Positions 1 through 8,679 are shown, counted from the first letter of the stretch. The stretch: DNA of 64,000 nucleotides from Pygmaiobacter massiliensis (GCA_022778585.1 JALFTI010000017.1:1-64000); one strand, 5' to 3'. The notes: a model not told the origin generated them from the letters alone. A program made the numbers and translations.

Positions 1-513
1 TCCATCGTCTGGCGCTGCATCAGCAAGTTAGAACCTACTGGCCTTGAATGCCATGCCAGAACCATCAACGAACTTGACCTGCAGGAAATCGTACTTACTG
101 CCTTGAATGAGCTGCTTGGAGATAAATCCAAATACCAGAAACAGCTACAGCAAAATATCGCATCGGTCATCAGAGCTTCTGCTGCAATCACCACTGGTGG
201 CATCAATGAAAAGCTTATGGAACTTCAACAGGAACTTGTAAAAAAGGCCAACAACAAAGAAGCCTACGATGAGATTGCCGACCAGGTTTTTGCACTCAGA
301 GAAAAGCGCCAGCAAGCCTCAATGGACACTGTACAACGCGATGAACAGGTGCAAAGAATTACAGAATTGCAGGATTTCATTAAAGAACAGCCTTCCGACC
401 TTACCACATTTGATGAAGCCCTTGTAAAACGCTGGCTTAAGCAAATCACAATCTGGGATGACCATTGCACGGTTGAATTGAAATCCGGACTTATGGTCGA
501 TGTAGAAAGATAA
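1..513 (+). CDS. Large serine recombinase, C-terminal part (cut by window edge)
   Basis: The frame is open from base 1 and ends in TAA at 511-513, giving the last 170 residues. The visible part starts inside the recombinase zinc-ribbon region (WRC, then C-x-A-R-T-I), followed by a long charged helical stretch around residues 40-130, typical of the coiled coil in large serine integrases of clostridial transposons and integrative elements. The catalytic serine domain lies outside the window. Such enzymes excise and integrate mobile elements, so this marks an element end. It faces a convergent AT-rich gene across a shared hairpin. Confident as to family; the specific element is unknown. Confidence 0.82.
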   Translation, partial: SIVWRCISKLEPTGLECHARTINELDLQEIVLTALNELLGDKSKYQKQLQQNIASVIRASAAITTGGINEKLMELQQELVKKANNKEAYDEIADQVFALREKRQQASMDTVQRDEQVQRITELQDFIKEQPSDLTTFDEALVKRWLKQITIWDDHCTVELKSGLMVDVER

Positions 514-527
514 GCATAGACGCACAA

Positions 528-564
528 AACCCTCCCAGCCATGATGGTTGAGAGGGTTGTTTTT
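528..564. terminator. Terminator between recombinase and nuclease-like gene
   Basis: AACCCTC at 528-534 pairs with GAGGGTT at 552-558, with a partly paired inner part, and TTTTT follows at 560-564 on the plus strand. It sits between two convergent genes and probably ends the recombinase transcript. A shorter A-rich run on the other side may let it work for the minus strand too. Confidence 0.6.
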
Positions 565-2128
565 ATCGTCCAAAGAATTCCTGAAATACCTTTTTATCTT
601 CGAGCTTATATTTTTTATCAAAATCAGATGTGTAATCAGTTAACATCAATTCATCAGCATCAATCGAAATCTTCACATTTCCATTTTTCTTAAAAAAGCC
701 AAATGCATCAAGTTCATCTAATGCTGAAATAACATCATAATTTTTCTTTCTGAATTCTATATACTGGATAAATTCCTCGTATGATTTACATTCTCTTGTA
801 ATTATATCCAAGTCATAAACGTTGACCACATATGGAATGCCTAAGACATTATCAATTTCTATATAATCCTGTATTTCTGACGGAATTATTCCAAAATTCT
901 CAGCAGTAACACAAACTATATATTTTGATGCGATATCATCTATTTCAATTTCTTCTCCAGATGTTGTAACGAATTTCTTTCCTTCTTGTACTCTTTCGAT
1001 TGACCTGAATGCCTGCTCATAAGCCGCACCTATGGCTTGATATACATCTGTTTTAATGCTTTCGTGTAACCCTCTTATTGAATTCAGTGTAATAATTTTA
1101 CTCTTACACTCACAGAAGAGCATACCCTCATTCACAACTGTAGTGACATCAGCCTCACCATCTTCTCCAAGATAAGAAAGGCTACAATATATTTTATTCT
1201 TATCTATCAACCTTGCTAAATAAGTAGCAGTAAGTTCCTCAACTACATCCCCACGATTTCCAGTATAAATTCCAACGGTCTTTTTATCGAATATCTTCTC
1301 CGCAATAAAAGAATAATGGAATTGTTTAGGAATGTTCATCAAAGTTGAAAATAGTAACGGCATATAAATATACTCCCCAAAGTCAACAAAAGGCTTTGAC
1401 AATAAAATCTTAAAGTCCTCGAATTCGACTTTCTTAAAAGTATTATCGAAAGCTTTTACACTCATATAATCGAGCATTTTATATGCTGCATCACCTACAA
1501 TTGACTTCAACTCAGACTTATATATCCTAAAAACAAATCCTTCCTTAATGCTTGGAAGACAAGGTTTATTTTTGCAAGAAAAGGCTTTTATCATATTTTT
1601 GAATTTATATTTTTCTTGATAAGCTTTGGCAATTTTAATGCCGTATTGTGTGAAAATGTATTTTATTGATTTTTCATATGCAGTAAATGAAAAACCAAGC
1701 TCACTTTCCATTTCATTATCAAGAGGTGCATATAAGCGTCTGGCAACGTCTACTAACTGATGAATATAACCGTCGCCTCTATAAAAGTTGCCCTTCATCT
1801 GCATCATTTTTGACTGTAGAAATTTTTGTTTTTCTTCATCACTGGCATTTACCATTTTAATTGTTTCGGAAAAAAGTTCATCTATATTAGGTGCACAGGC
1901 ACTCTTTGCATGTTGTTCTAAGACTTCATAATCCCTCCACATAAAAGCTTTATTACCAACTTCCTTGCAAGCATATAAGGCATTTACTGCTAAATATTCA
2001 GAAGCTGGAATAAATGTATCATCATGTCCATAGAGAAGCATTTGAAGCTCTATGATTCCAGAAAGAACCTCTTCCAATGAATACTGCGACATAAACTGAA
2101 TCACTTCATCTGTTTTCGTTCTACTCAT
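563..2128 (-). CDS. Uncharacterised protein with PD-(D/E)XK nuclease-like core
   Basis: A 521-residue protein that I cannot assign to a named family. Residues about 285-375 look like a PD-(D/E)XK fold: a helix with E297/E298, a loop G-E-A-D with D327, then a strand ending E340-C-K342 and a further helix. The N-terminal 270 residues look helical and unlike anything I recognise. The start is the ATG at 2128, preceded by GGAG at good spacing; upstream ATGs lack a ribosome site. The gene is very AT-rich and lysine-rich compared with everything after 2400, which points to recent transfer. Beside a recombinase, it could be cargo such as a restriction or defence nuclease; that role is inference. Confidence 0.6.
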   Translation of the reverse strand: MSRTKTDEVIQFMSQYSLEEVLSGIIELQMLLYGHDDTFIPASEYLAVNALYACKEVGNKAFMWRDYEVLEQHAKSACAPNIDELFSETIKMVNASDEEKQKFLQSKMMQMKGNFYRGDGYIHQLVDVARRLYAPLDNEMESELGFSFTAYEKSIKYIFTQYGIKIAKAYQEKYKFKNMIKAFSCKNKPCLPSIKEGFVFRIYKSELKSIVGDAAYKMLDYMSVKAFDNTFKKVEFEDFKILLSKPFVDFGEYIYMPLLFSTLMNIPKQFHYSFIAEKIFDKKTVGIYTGNRGDVVEELTATYLARLIDKNKIYCSLSYLGEDGEADVTTVVNEGMLFCECKSKIITLNSIRGLHESIKTDVYQAIGAAYEQAFRSIERVQEGKKFVTTSGEEIEIDDIASKYIVCVTAENFGIIPSEIQDYIEIDNVLGIPYVVNVYDLDIITRECKSYEEFIQYIEFRKKNYDVISALDELDAFGFFKKNGNVKISIDADELMLTDYTSDFDKKYKLEDKKVFQEFFGR

Positions 2129-2147
2129 TTTCTTCACTCCTTCCATA

Positions 2148-2283
2148 ACATCTAATCCACTGCCTGCCATATTGCCAACAGTCGAGTTGCCGGATTAGAC
2201 AACATCTAAATCACTCACTCAAATTGAGTTAGCACCCTAGATAACATCTATCCTAGTGCCACAACCCACTACATCTAATCCAC
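2148..2283. repeat. Four degenerate ACATCTAATCCAC repeats
   Basis: Copies lie at 2148-2160, 2202-2214 (ACATCTAAATCAC), 2244-2253 (ACATCTATCC) and 2271-2283 (identical to the first). GGATTAGA at 2192-2199 is the reverse complement of part of the unit. The cluster lies just upstream of the nuclease-like gene, at the presumed edge of the mobile element, so it may be regulatory or recombinase binding sites. Confidence 0.5.
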
Positions 2284-2398
2284 AGCCTAAACCCTCTGAC
2301 CGTTTTTACAGTGGATATGTTTCAATATAAGAAATACGGACTTTCATGAGCTACCTACTAATCTCAAAAAAGCCCGTAAATACGCTACTTTTCGCTAT

Positions 2399-3757
2399 TT
2401 ATTTCTCTTTCCTAGACATCAAGCATACCGTCTCCACATGGCGGGTGCGGGGAAACATATCCACCGGCTGTACCTGACCGGGCAGATAGCCGTTTTCGGC
2501 CAGGGTGCGAACATCCCTAGCAGCGGTGGCGGGGTTGCAGCTTACCATGACAATGCGGTCGGGCGACATACGCACCAAAGCGTCCAGGGTGGCCTTGTCG
2601 CAGCCTTTGCGGGGAGGGTCCAGCACTACCACATTAGGCCGCAGCCCCTGCCGGGCCAGTTGGGCGGCGGCCTGCCCGGCGTCGGCGCAGAAAAACTCTG
2701 CGTGCGAAATTCCCATGCGGGCAGCATTGGTACGGGCACTTTCCACCGCCTCGGGCACAACCTCCACCCCAATCAGCCGGCCGCAGTCGGCTGCCATGGA
2801 AAGCCCAATGGTGCCGGTGCCGCAGTAAAGGTCCAAAAGCAGCTCGTCCTTTTTGGGGGCAGCCAAACGCCGGGCCACCTGGTACAGCTGTTCGGCGCCG
2901 GGTGTGTTTACCTGGTAAAAGGAAGGGGCGGCCAGCGCAACCGGTACGCCGCACAGGGTATCCTCAATGATGCCGTCGCCATATATGGTGCGAAATTGCG
3001 TGCCCAGTATTACATTGCCAATCTCTCGGTTTTTGCAAATCAATATGGTGCGCACAGCGCTGAAGGTTTGGGTAAGGGCCCGGACCAGCTCCTGCTCACA
3101 GGGCAGGGAATTGGCGTTTATTACCAAACAAACCATAATTTGGCCAGAATGTGCACCCTGGCGCAGATATAAATGCCGCAAAACGCCCCGGTGGGTTTGT
3201 TCATCGTAAACGCTCACCCCAAATTGGGTCAAAATTTGGCAGGTCAGCTCTGCTAATTGGTTCAGCAGTTTGGGCTGCAGCAAACAGTCGCTGCAGGGCA
3301 CCGCCCGGTGGCTGCGCAAAGCATAAAAACCATACCCAACGCTGCCGTCCGGCAGCTGCAAAAAGGGGTACTGCACCTTGTTGCGGTAGCGGTTTTGGTT
3401 TGGGCTTGGCAGGCAGGGGGCTACCTGTACCTGCAGGTTGCCCAGCCGGCAAAATGCGTCGGCTACAATCTTCTGCTTGGCGCAAAGCTCTGCTTCATAG
3501 CTTAAATGGCGCAGTGAACAGCCCCCGCACCGGCCAAAAGCCGGGCAGTCGGGCGCAACGCGGCCTTTTGCCGGCACAAGCAGTTGGGTGCAGATGCCAA
3601 ATGCGTACCGGGTTAGCACCTTTACAATTTTTACCAGGCACCGGTCTCCCGGGGCGGTAAACGGCACAAAAACGGCCATCCCATCCACACGGCCAATGCC
3701 GTTGCCGTCGCTGCATATGGAATCAATGGTCAGTTCAACAATCTCGTTTTTTTTCAT
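2399..3757 (-). CDS. rlmD: 23S rRNA (uracil-5-)-methyltransferase, RlmD/RumA family
   Basis: A 452-residue SAM-dependent enzyme that makes 5-methyluridine in 23S rRNA. An N-terminal TRAM-like RNA-binding domain (about 1-60) is followed by iron-sulfur cysteines C71, C77 and C80 plus a further Cys near residue 158. The Rossmann motif is DLYCGTGTIG, then LDPPRKGC, and the catalytic cysteine is in VSCNPAT. Length and order are normal for the family. Firmicute members (RlmCD) can methylate two sites, so the exact target is not decided. The gene is monocistronic. It is the first typical high-GC gene after the mobile-element segment. Confidence 0.92.
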   Translation of the reverse strand: MKKNEIVELTIDSICSDGNGIGRVDGMAVFVPFTAPGDRCLVKIVKVLTRYAFGICTQLLVPAKGRVAPDCPAFGRCGGCSLRHLSYEAELCAKQKIVADAFCRLGNLQVQVAPCLPSPNQNRYRNKVQYPFLQLPDGSVGYGFYALRSHRAVPCSDCLLQPKLLNQLAELTCQILTQFGVSVYDEQTHRGVLRHLYLRQGAHSGQIMVCLVINANSLPCEQELVRALTQTFSAVRTILICKNREIGNVILGTQFRTIYGDGIIEDTLCGVPVALAAPSFYQVNTPGAEQLYQVARRLAAPKKDELLLDLYCGTGTIGLSMAADCGRLIGVEVVPEAVESARTNAARMGISHAEFFCADAGQAAAQLARQGLRPNVVVLDPPRKGCDKATLDALVRMSPDRIVMVSCNPATAARDVRTLAENGYLPGQVQPVDMFPRTRHVETVCLMSRKEK

Positions 3758-3782
3758 GAAAGGCTCCTATGGTTACCATATA

Positions 3783-3812
3783 AAAAACGCCCGGCGCCAA
3801 GGTCGGGCGTTT
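3783..3812 (-). terminator. Terminator after the lipoprotein gene
   Basis: AAAACGCCCG and CGGGCGTTTT form a 10-bp stem around a 10-base loop, with a T-run on the minus strand. It lies just beyond the stop of the MglB-like gene and separates it from rlmD. Confidence 0.75.
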
Positions 3813-3828
3813 TGGTGTGCCGCCGTGT

Positions 3829-4827
3829 TTATGCGCTGGCAGACTGCGGCGAAACAAGCGAATCGTCCGGTTCGGTCAAAAGCAGATCAGACGGGTAGAG
3901 CGTAAAGCCCACATAGGCGCTCAAATTTCCGTCCAAAAATAAATCGGTCCCACTGGTAATAGGCCGCGCATGGGCGGCGTTATCCGCCCAGTGTACCAAA
4001 AGCTGGCAGGCCTGGCCGTCCTGCCAGCGGCTTGCCACCAAAACAGGCATCTGGGATAGCTGTTCGTCCGAATACCCCTGTGCTCCAAAGCAGGCAACCG
4101 GTGCCGAAAGGGAAAGCTCGGCGGCAGCCTGACAAACGGCCTGCGCAAGGAGGGGGTCTGCACATAAAATCAGTTCGGCCTGTCCAACAAACGGTTCCAG
4201 TAGGGTGCGAACAGCAGCAGAATCGGCTGGGTCCGTCACCGTATTGCGGGCACACACCGTGTGGTAGATGCCGTAGTTTTCCAGCACCCGCAAAGCGGCG
4301 TCGGGGCGGGGGTCTGTTTCATCATACCCTAAAATAACAGCCTGCAGCTGGTGGTCGGCATTCAAATCGGCAATGGCGCCGCTTTTCCAAAAATGGGTCA
4401 GGCCCTCTCCCAAAAGTTCGCCTTCCTTTTCCAGGTTGGCTCCAAGATACCAGGCTTTGTCGTAATCGCCAAGCACGCTGTCTTGAGGTTTTGCGCCGAA
4501 CAGCAGAAGGCATTGGTTGTGTTTTTTTGCTTCTTCTACAAGCCCGGCGGCCTGCTGGGGGTCATTAAGCCCCACCAAAAACAGTTGGCAGCCATCCTGC
4601 CCGGCCTGCTGCATAAGGGAAAGCGGGTCCTCCTGGTCGTTTGCAAGGTAGGTATGTACCGCAAAGCCGGCTTTCTCCAGCTGGCTTTGCAGGTTGTTTT
4701 GGTCGGGCAAGGGGTAGGGCGCAGCGCTTTGCGGCATAATAAGCGCCAGTTCGCTGCTGTGCGCACCACAGCCGGCCAACAAAAACATCAAACAAAAACA
4801 AAAAAAAGCGCAAGCAAATTTTTTCAT
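3829..4827 (-). CDS. MglB-like sugar-binding lipoprotein with altered ligand site
   Basis: A 332-residue lipoprotein with a signal peptide and lipobox LAGC (Cys20). By eye it aligns along its length with galactose-binding MglB: the G-L-N-D-P segment (86-90), DYDKAWYLG (121-129) and the calcium loop D154-x-N156-x-D158-x-Q160 are recognisable. D176 and R180 match the MglB sugar-contact Asp and Arg, but the His two residues before is Arg174, and the hinge Asn is Gly111. Other sugar-contact asparagines also seem lost. No ABC permease or ATPase is nearby. It follows directly on the AraC gene, so it may act as a sensor partner rather than a transport component (inference). Confidence 0.72.
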   Translation of the reverse strand: MKKFACAFFCFCLMFLLAGCGAHSSELALIMPQSAAPYPLPDQNNLQSQLEKAGFAVHTYLANDQEDPLSLMQQAGQDGCQLFLVGLNDPQQAAGLVEEAKKHNQCLLLFGAKPQDSVLGDYDKAWYLGANLEKEGELLGEGLTHFWKSGAIADLNADHQLQAVILGYDETDPRPDAALRVLENYGIYHTVCARNTVTDPADSAAVRTLLEPFVGQAELILCADPLLAQAVCQAAAELSLSAPVACFGAQGYSDEQLSQMPVLVASRWQDGQACQLLVHWADNAAHARPITSGTDLFLDGNLSAYVGFTLYPSDLLLTEPDDSLVSPQSASA

Positions 4828-5688
4828 TCAGCGGGACTCCTCTTTCGTCATTCCCGCCTCTTTGCTGGCAAGGTAACGGCTGGGTGGCACCCCCTTGCTT
4901 TTTTTAAACACACGGGAAAAATAAAACTGGTCGAAAAAGCCCACGCTGGTGGCAATTTCGGCAATGGAAAACTGGCCGGTCTGCAGCAGATGACAGGCCT
5001 CGTTAATTCGGTAGTGGGTCAGGTAATCAATGGGGGACTCCCCAATGTTGCTCATAAAAACCCGGTACAAATGGCTGCGGGAAACCCCCACCGATTTTGC
5101 AATATCATCAATGGTAATTTCGTGGGAGTAGTTGAACTGGATAAATTTAATGGCATTCATCACATATACGCTGCTGGAAGTCTGCTGGGGATGCCCTGCC
5201 GTCTGATCGTTTTCTTTCATCAGCTCGGCAATGAACAGGTACAGGTACCCCACCATGTAAGCTTCGCTGAAATTTTCCGGCCCGCGGGAAAGAAAAATAT
5301 TAAAAATCGACTGTTTGATCAGCTCCGGGTTTTTGCAGGTGTGCACCGGCGCATCGGGGCGAAACGGCATTTGAAGAACCAGCTTGTTGGCCGCCGAGCC
5401 GTTAAAGCCCACCCAATAGTATTCCCAAGGGTCTTCCTGGTCGGCCGTATAGGTAATCAGCTGGCTGGGCTTTGCCAAAAAAACATCGCCGCTGGAAACC
5501 GGGTAGGTCACCCCATTCACCACATAGGTGCCCTTGCCGCTGGCAACATAGTGAATCAGGTAATGGTCCCGCACGCCGGGACCCCAGGTATAGCCTTTTT
5601 CACAGCTTTGCAGCCCGCAGTTGTAAACAGAAAGCTCGATGTTATCCACCTGGGCCTGCTTAAAACTTTGTTTATATACATTCGCCAT
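4828..5688 (-). CDS. AraC-family transcriptional regulator
   Basis: A 286-residue regulator. The N-terminal cupin-like sensing domain (about 20-130) has the HYLIHYV and G-x-G-x-Y-x-V pattern of sugar-responsive AraC proteins. Residues about 180-280 hold two helix-turn-helix units, the second with the typical GF-DQFYFSRVFKK-GxxPSxYR signature. It is adjacent to the lipoprotein gene, with no gap between stop and start, so the two are co-transcribed. galK is read divergently 350 bp away, which makes galK a likely target. The ligand is inferred to be galactose or a galactoside from context only. Confidence 0.9.
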   Translation of the reverse strand: MANVYKQSFKQAQVDNIELSVYNCGLQSCEKGYTWGPGVRDHYLIHYVASGKGTYVVNGVTYPVSSGDVFLAKPSQLITYTADQEDPWEYYWVGFNGSAANKLVLQMPFRPDAPVHTCKNPELIKQSIFNIFLSRGPENFSEAYMVGYLYLFIAELMKENDQTAGHPQQTSSSVYVMNAIKFIQFNYSHEITIDDIAKSVGVSRSHLYRVFMSNIGESPIDYLTHYRINEACHLLQTGQFSIAEIATSVGFFDQFYFSRVFKKSKGVPPSRYLASKEAGMTKEESR

Positions 5689-5997
5689 GGTTACACCTCG
5701 CTTGCAAATGGCTCCAATTGTGCTGCAACTATTGTTAGTGTAGCAGATAAATCAACATTTGTCCATATATCTTGCCGAAAAATGCACACCGAAAAGCCTG
5801 GTTTTCACAAAACGGCGGCTCAAAGCGCGCAGGCAAAATTTTGGGCACCTAAAATAGGGCCGCTTTTTTCAGCAGCGCAAAAAACAAAAAAACTGTGGTT
5901 TAGGAAGACAATGCAAACAGAGCAAAGCCCCAAAACAAAAACTGTAGAAGGAAAGTCTTTTGGAACATTTCTACATAAAAATGCGTTTTTATCGCCG

Positions 5998-6026
5998 TTG
6001 AAAAGGTCTTTGCGCTTTGTTATAAT
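5998..6026 (+). promoter_or_regulatory. galK promoter (near-leaderless)
   Basis: TTGAAA at 5998-6003, a 17-base spacer and TATAAT at 6021-6026 make an almost perfect vegetative promoter. Transcription would begin near 6033, within a base or two of the ribosome site AGAGG (6034-6038), so the mRNA has almost no 5' leader. The rest of the 350-bp gap to the AraC gene holds no gene that I can see. Confidence 0.75.
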
Positions 6027-6040
6027 CAAAACCAGAGGTG

Positions 6041-7345
6041 ATGGATGTGTATACCACAAAAGCGTATTGTGAACAGATTGCGGCAGGCCGGTTTGACCGG
6101 GCGTTTGCCGCTTTGTATAATGCCGACCAGGCTGGGGTGGAAAAACAGCGCCAGCGCTATATAGAGGCTATCCAGGAATTTGCGCAGCTGTATGGGGCCG
6201 ACCGTCAGGTGCAAATCTATTCTGCGCCCGGCCGCACCGAGATTGGCGGCAATCACACCGACCACAATAACGGCATTGTCATGGCGGCGGCGGTAAATTT
6301 GGATATCATTGCGGTGGTGTCTCAAAATCAGGATGGCATTATTCGGGTGAAGTCCAAAGGGTTTTCCCGTGCCGATGAGGTGGACCTTGCCCAATTGGAT
6401 CCGCAGCCGCAGGAGGAAGGCCGCAGCGCAGCGCTCATCCGCGGGGTAGCTGCCCGCATCTGCCAGCTGGGGGGAAAGGTGGGCGGCTTTGACGCCTACA
6501 CCACTAGCGATGTGCTGCGGGGCAGCGGCCTTTCCTCTTCGGCCGCTTTCGAGGTAGTGGTTGGCGCGGTTATGAACGGCGAATTCAACCAGGACCGTTT
6601 TACCCCCATCCAGATTGCCCAGATGAGCCAGTATGCGGAAAATGTGTTTTTCGGCAAGCCTAGCGGCCTGATGGACCAGATGGCCAGCAGTGTGGGCAGC
6701 GCCATTACCATTGACTTTGAAAACCCCGAGGCCCCGGTGGTAACCCCGGTGGCTTTCGATCTGGCAAGCTATGGTTTGGCTTTGTGCATTACCGATACAA
6801 AAGGCAGCCATGCCGACCTGACCGATGACTATGCTGCCATTCGCAGTGAAATGGAGCAGGTGGCCGGATTCTTTGGCAAGAAGGTGCTGCGCCAGGTACA
6901 GGAAACCGAGCTGTATGAAAACCTGGGCCGGGTGCGCAAGGCTCTTGGTGACCGCGCTGTGTTGCGTGCCATTCACTTCTTTGCCGATTCCCGCCGCGCC
7001 CTGGCTTTGAGGGACGCTGTCAAGCAGGGAGATATTGAGCAGTTTAAGCAGTTGATCATTGAGGGTGGACATTCCTCTTTTGAGTATAACCAAAATGCCT
7101 ACAGTATTAAACACCCTGCCGAGCAGGGCGTTTCGCTGGGGGTGGCAATCAGCCAGCACATTCTGCAGGGCAGCGGCGCCTGGCGGCTGCAGGGCGGCGG
7201 ATTTGCCGGCACCATTCAAGCCTTTGTTCCCAAAGAAAAGCTCAGCGCATATATTGCCGCTATGGAAAACGCGTTTGGAGAAGGCTGCTGCTATGTGCTT
7301 TCGGTGCGCAATTTTGGCGCGGTGCGCATAGAGGAAAACCTGTAA
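6041..7345 (+). CDS. galK: Galactokinase
   Basis: A 434-residue GHMP kinase that phosphorylates galactose to galactose-1-phosphate at the entry of the Leloir pathway. It has the galactokinase signature GRTEIGGNHTDHNNG, the ATP loop GSGLSSSAA and the C-terminal GGGFAGTI motif. Length is normal. Start choice: ATG at 6041 has AGAGG only two bases upstream, whereas GTG at 6047 is spaced ideally (AGAGGTGAT then 4 bases), so true initiation may be at 6047. It is divergent from an AraC regulator. No galT or galE lies nearby. A strong hairpin terminator follows. Confidence 0.95.
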   Translation: MDVYTTKAYCEQIAAGRFDRAFAALYNADQAGVEKQRQRYIEAIQEFAQLYGADRQVQIYSAPGRTEIGGNHTDHNNGIVMAAAVNLDIIAVVSQNQDGIIRVKSKGFSRADEVDLAQLDPQPQEEGRSAALIRGVAARICQLGGKVGGFDAYTTSDVLRGSGLSSSAAFEVVVGAVMNGEFNQDRFTPIQIAQMSQYAENVFFGKPSGLMDQMASSVGSAITIDFENPEAPVVTPVAFDLASYGLALCITDTKGSHADLTDDYAAIRSEMEQVAGFFGKKVLRQVQETELYENLGRVRKALGDRAVLRAIHFFADSRRALALRDAVKQGDIEQFKQLIIEGGHSSFEYNQNAYSIKHPAEQGVSLGVAISQHILQGSGAWRLQGGGFAGTIQAFVPKEKLSAYIAAMENAFGEGCCYVLSVRNFGAVRIEENL

Positions 7346-7416
7346 AGTTTTATCGCTTATGGTTTGGCAGGCAGGTGCGCCGGGGGTTTTGCCCCATTTT
7401 AAAATAAAGATGTTGT

Positions 7417-7457
7417 AAAAAAAGGCGGCGGGCAAAATTGCCCGCCGCCTTTTCTTT
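7417..7457. terminator. Terminator after galK
   Basis: GGCGGCGGGC (7424-7433) and GCCCGCCGCC (7440-7449) form a perfect 10-bp stem, followed by TTTTCTTT. An A-run upstream would let it work on the other strand as well. Confidence 0.88.
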
Positions 7458-7590
7458 GCCATGCCCCCAACTACCAGCAGGATATATAGCAAAGAAAGCG
7501 ATTATCGCTTACAGCAAAGGTTCATATTTTTTTAGGCTGCGCGCGATGCAGTGAAAAAATGGCAGCGCACAAAAGGGTTTTAAGTCATAC

Positions 7591-7621
7591 AAAAACGGCC
7601 ACCTGAAAAGGTGGCCGTTTT
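7591..7621 (-). terminator. Terminator of the rpsF-ssb-rpsR operon
   Basis: CGGCCACCT (7596-7604) and AGGTGGCCG (7609-7617) form a 9-bp stem with a GAAA loop. A-runs and T-runs flank it. It lies just past the rpsR stop. Confidence 0.85.
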
Positions 7622-7629
7622 AAAAAAAC

Positions 7630-7890
7630 TTAGTCGCTCACATAGGGCAGCAGAGCCAGGTGACGCGCACGCTTAATAGCGGTGGTCAGCTCGCGCTGAT
7701 GCTGGGCGCAGGTGCCGGTAACGCGGCGGGGAATAATCTTCGCGCGCTCCGAAATATACTTGCGCAGTTTCGCAACATCCTTGTAATCGATCTCTTCGAC
7801 CCGATCCACGCAGAAACTGCAGACCTTTTTGCGGCTGCGGCGCTGGGGACGGCCCGAACGCTCGCCTCTTTCAGCTCTCTCAAAAGCCAA
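7630..7890 (-). CDS. rpsR: 30S ribosomal protein S18
   Basis: An 86-residue S18. The core [21 protein letters not shown] is diagnostic. The cysteines C-S-F-C near the N-terminus and T-G-T-C-x-x-H later make it the zinc-binding (C+) form, which suggests a zinc-free paralogue might exist elsewhere (not visible here). It is the last gene of rpsF-ssb-rpsR, 26 bases after ssb, with a good Shine-Dalgarno. S18 binds 16S rRNA as a dimer with S6. Confidence 0.96.
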   Translation of the reverse strand: MAFERAERGERSGRPQRRSRKKVCSFCVDRVEEIDYKDVAKLRKYISERAKIIPRRVTGTCAQHQRELTTAIKRARHLALLPYVSD

Positions 7891-7916
7891 GGTACTTACC
7901 TCCTTAAAAAATCGTG

Positions 7917-8384
7917 TTAAAACGGCAGGTCTTCGTTTTCATCCACCACAGCAAAATCATCGGCACTGCCCTGCGCAAAGCTGGGGGCAGGGGAAGGTGC
8001 GGCGGAAGAGGGCGCTGCATAGGAGTTTTGCCCGGCACCGGTATAACCTGCGCCGGCGCTCTCGGAACGGGAACCGGTAAACGACACATTGTCGGCCACT
8101 ACCTCGAAGGCGGTGCGCTTATTGCCGTTTTTGTCCTCGTAAGAGCGGGTCTGAATGCTGCCCTGCACAGCGATCATCGAGCCTTTGCGGAAATATTTGC
8201 AGACAAACTCGGCTGTCTGCCGCCAGGCAACAATGTCAATAAAATCGGCCTGGCGTTCCTGCCCGGCTTTGGCATAGTTGCGGTCTACGGCAATCCGAAA
8301 GGTCGTCACAGACAGCCCGGAAGGGGTCTGCCGCAGTTCGGGGTCCGCCACCAGGCGGCCCATCAGCACAGCTACATTCAGCAT
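7917..8384 (-). CDS. ssb: Single-stranded DNA-binding protein
   Basis: A 155-residue SSB with an N-terminal OB fold ([11 protein letters not shown] to about residue 105), a low-complexity Gly/Ala/Ser/Pro linker, and the acidic tail ending DLPF that recruits partner proteins. The start is at 8384: GGAGG lies 5 bases upstream and the rpsF stop is 10 bases upstream, so an earlier in-frame ATG at 8411 inside rpsF is not needed. It is the middle gene of the conserved rpsF-ssb-rpsR operon. Confidence 0.95.
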   Translation of the reverse strand: MLNVAVLMGRLVADPELRQTPSGLSVTTFRIAVDRNYAKAGQERQADFIDIVAWRQTAEFVCKYFRKGSMIAVQGSIQTRSYEDKNGNKRTAFEVVADNVSFTGSRSESAGAGYTGAGQNSYAAPSSAAPSPAPSFAQGSADDFAVVDENEDLPF

Positions 8385-8394
8385 GGAAACCTCC

Positions 8395-8679
8395 TTATTC
8401 GCCCTTGGCAACGATCAGGGTACGCAGAACACCATCGGTGATCTTATACACACGGTCCAGCTCAGCGGGGAAGCTTTCTTCGCAGCTGAAGTTGATGACG
8501 GTGTAGTAACCCTCGGTCTCGTCGTTGATGGGATAGGCCAGCTTGCGCTTGCCCCACTCATCCACAGACTCGACGGTACCGTTCTTCGCGATCAGGTCCT
8601 TGAACTTAGTCAGCAAAGCGGCGGTGGATTCCTCATCGCCGGCGCAGCTGAGCACCACAACGGTCTCGTACTTTTTCAT
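8395..8679 (-). CDS. rpsF: 30S ribosomal protein S6
   Basis: A 94-residue S6, beginning MKKYETVVVL, with the conserved DEWGKRKLAYPI and EGYYTVINF blocks. The start is at 8679, preceded by GGAGG with 8-base spacing. It opens the rpsF-ssb-rpsR operon. S6 forms a dimer with S18, and in many Firmicutes the dimer binds the operon leader to repress it; a hairpin-rich leader is present upstream (8690-8756). Confidence 0.95.
   Translation of the reverse strand: MKKYETVVVLSCAGDEESTAALLTKFKDLIAKNGTVESVDEWGKRKLAYPINDETEGYYTVINFSCEESFPAELDRVYKITDGVLRTLIVAKGE

Noticed and set aside
4351..6072. 573-codon open frame on the plus strand
   Set aside because: It runs antisense through the lipoprotein and AraC genes, which have clear family motifs. 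High GC keeps the opposite frames open; the translation has no recognisable domain.
6026..7492. 488-codon open frame opposite galK
   Set aside because: Antisense shadow of a convincing galactokinase; no ribosome site or family motif.
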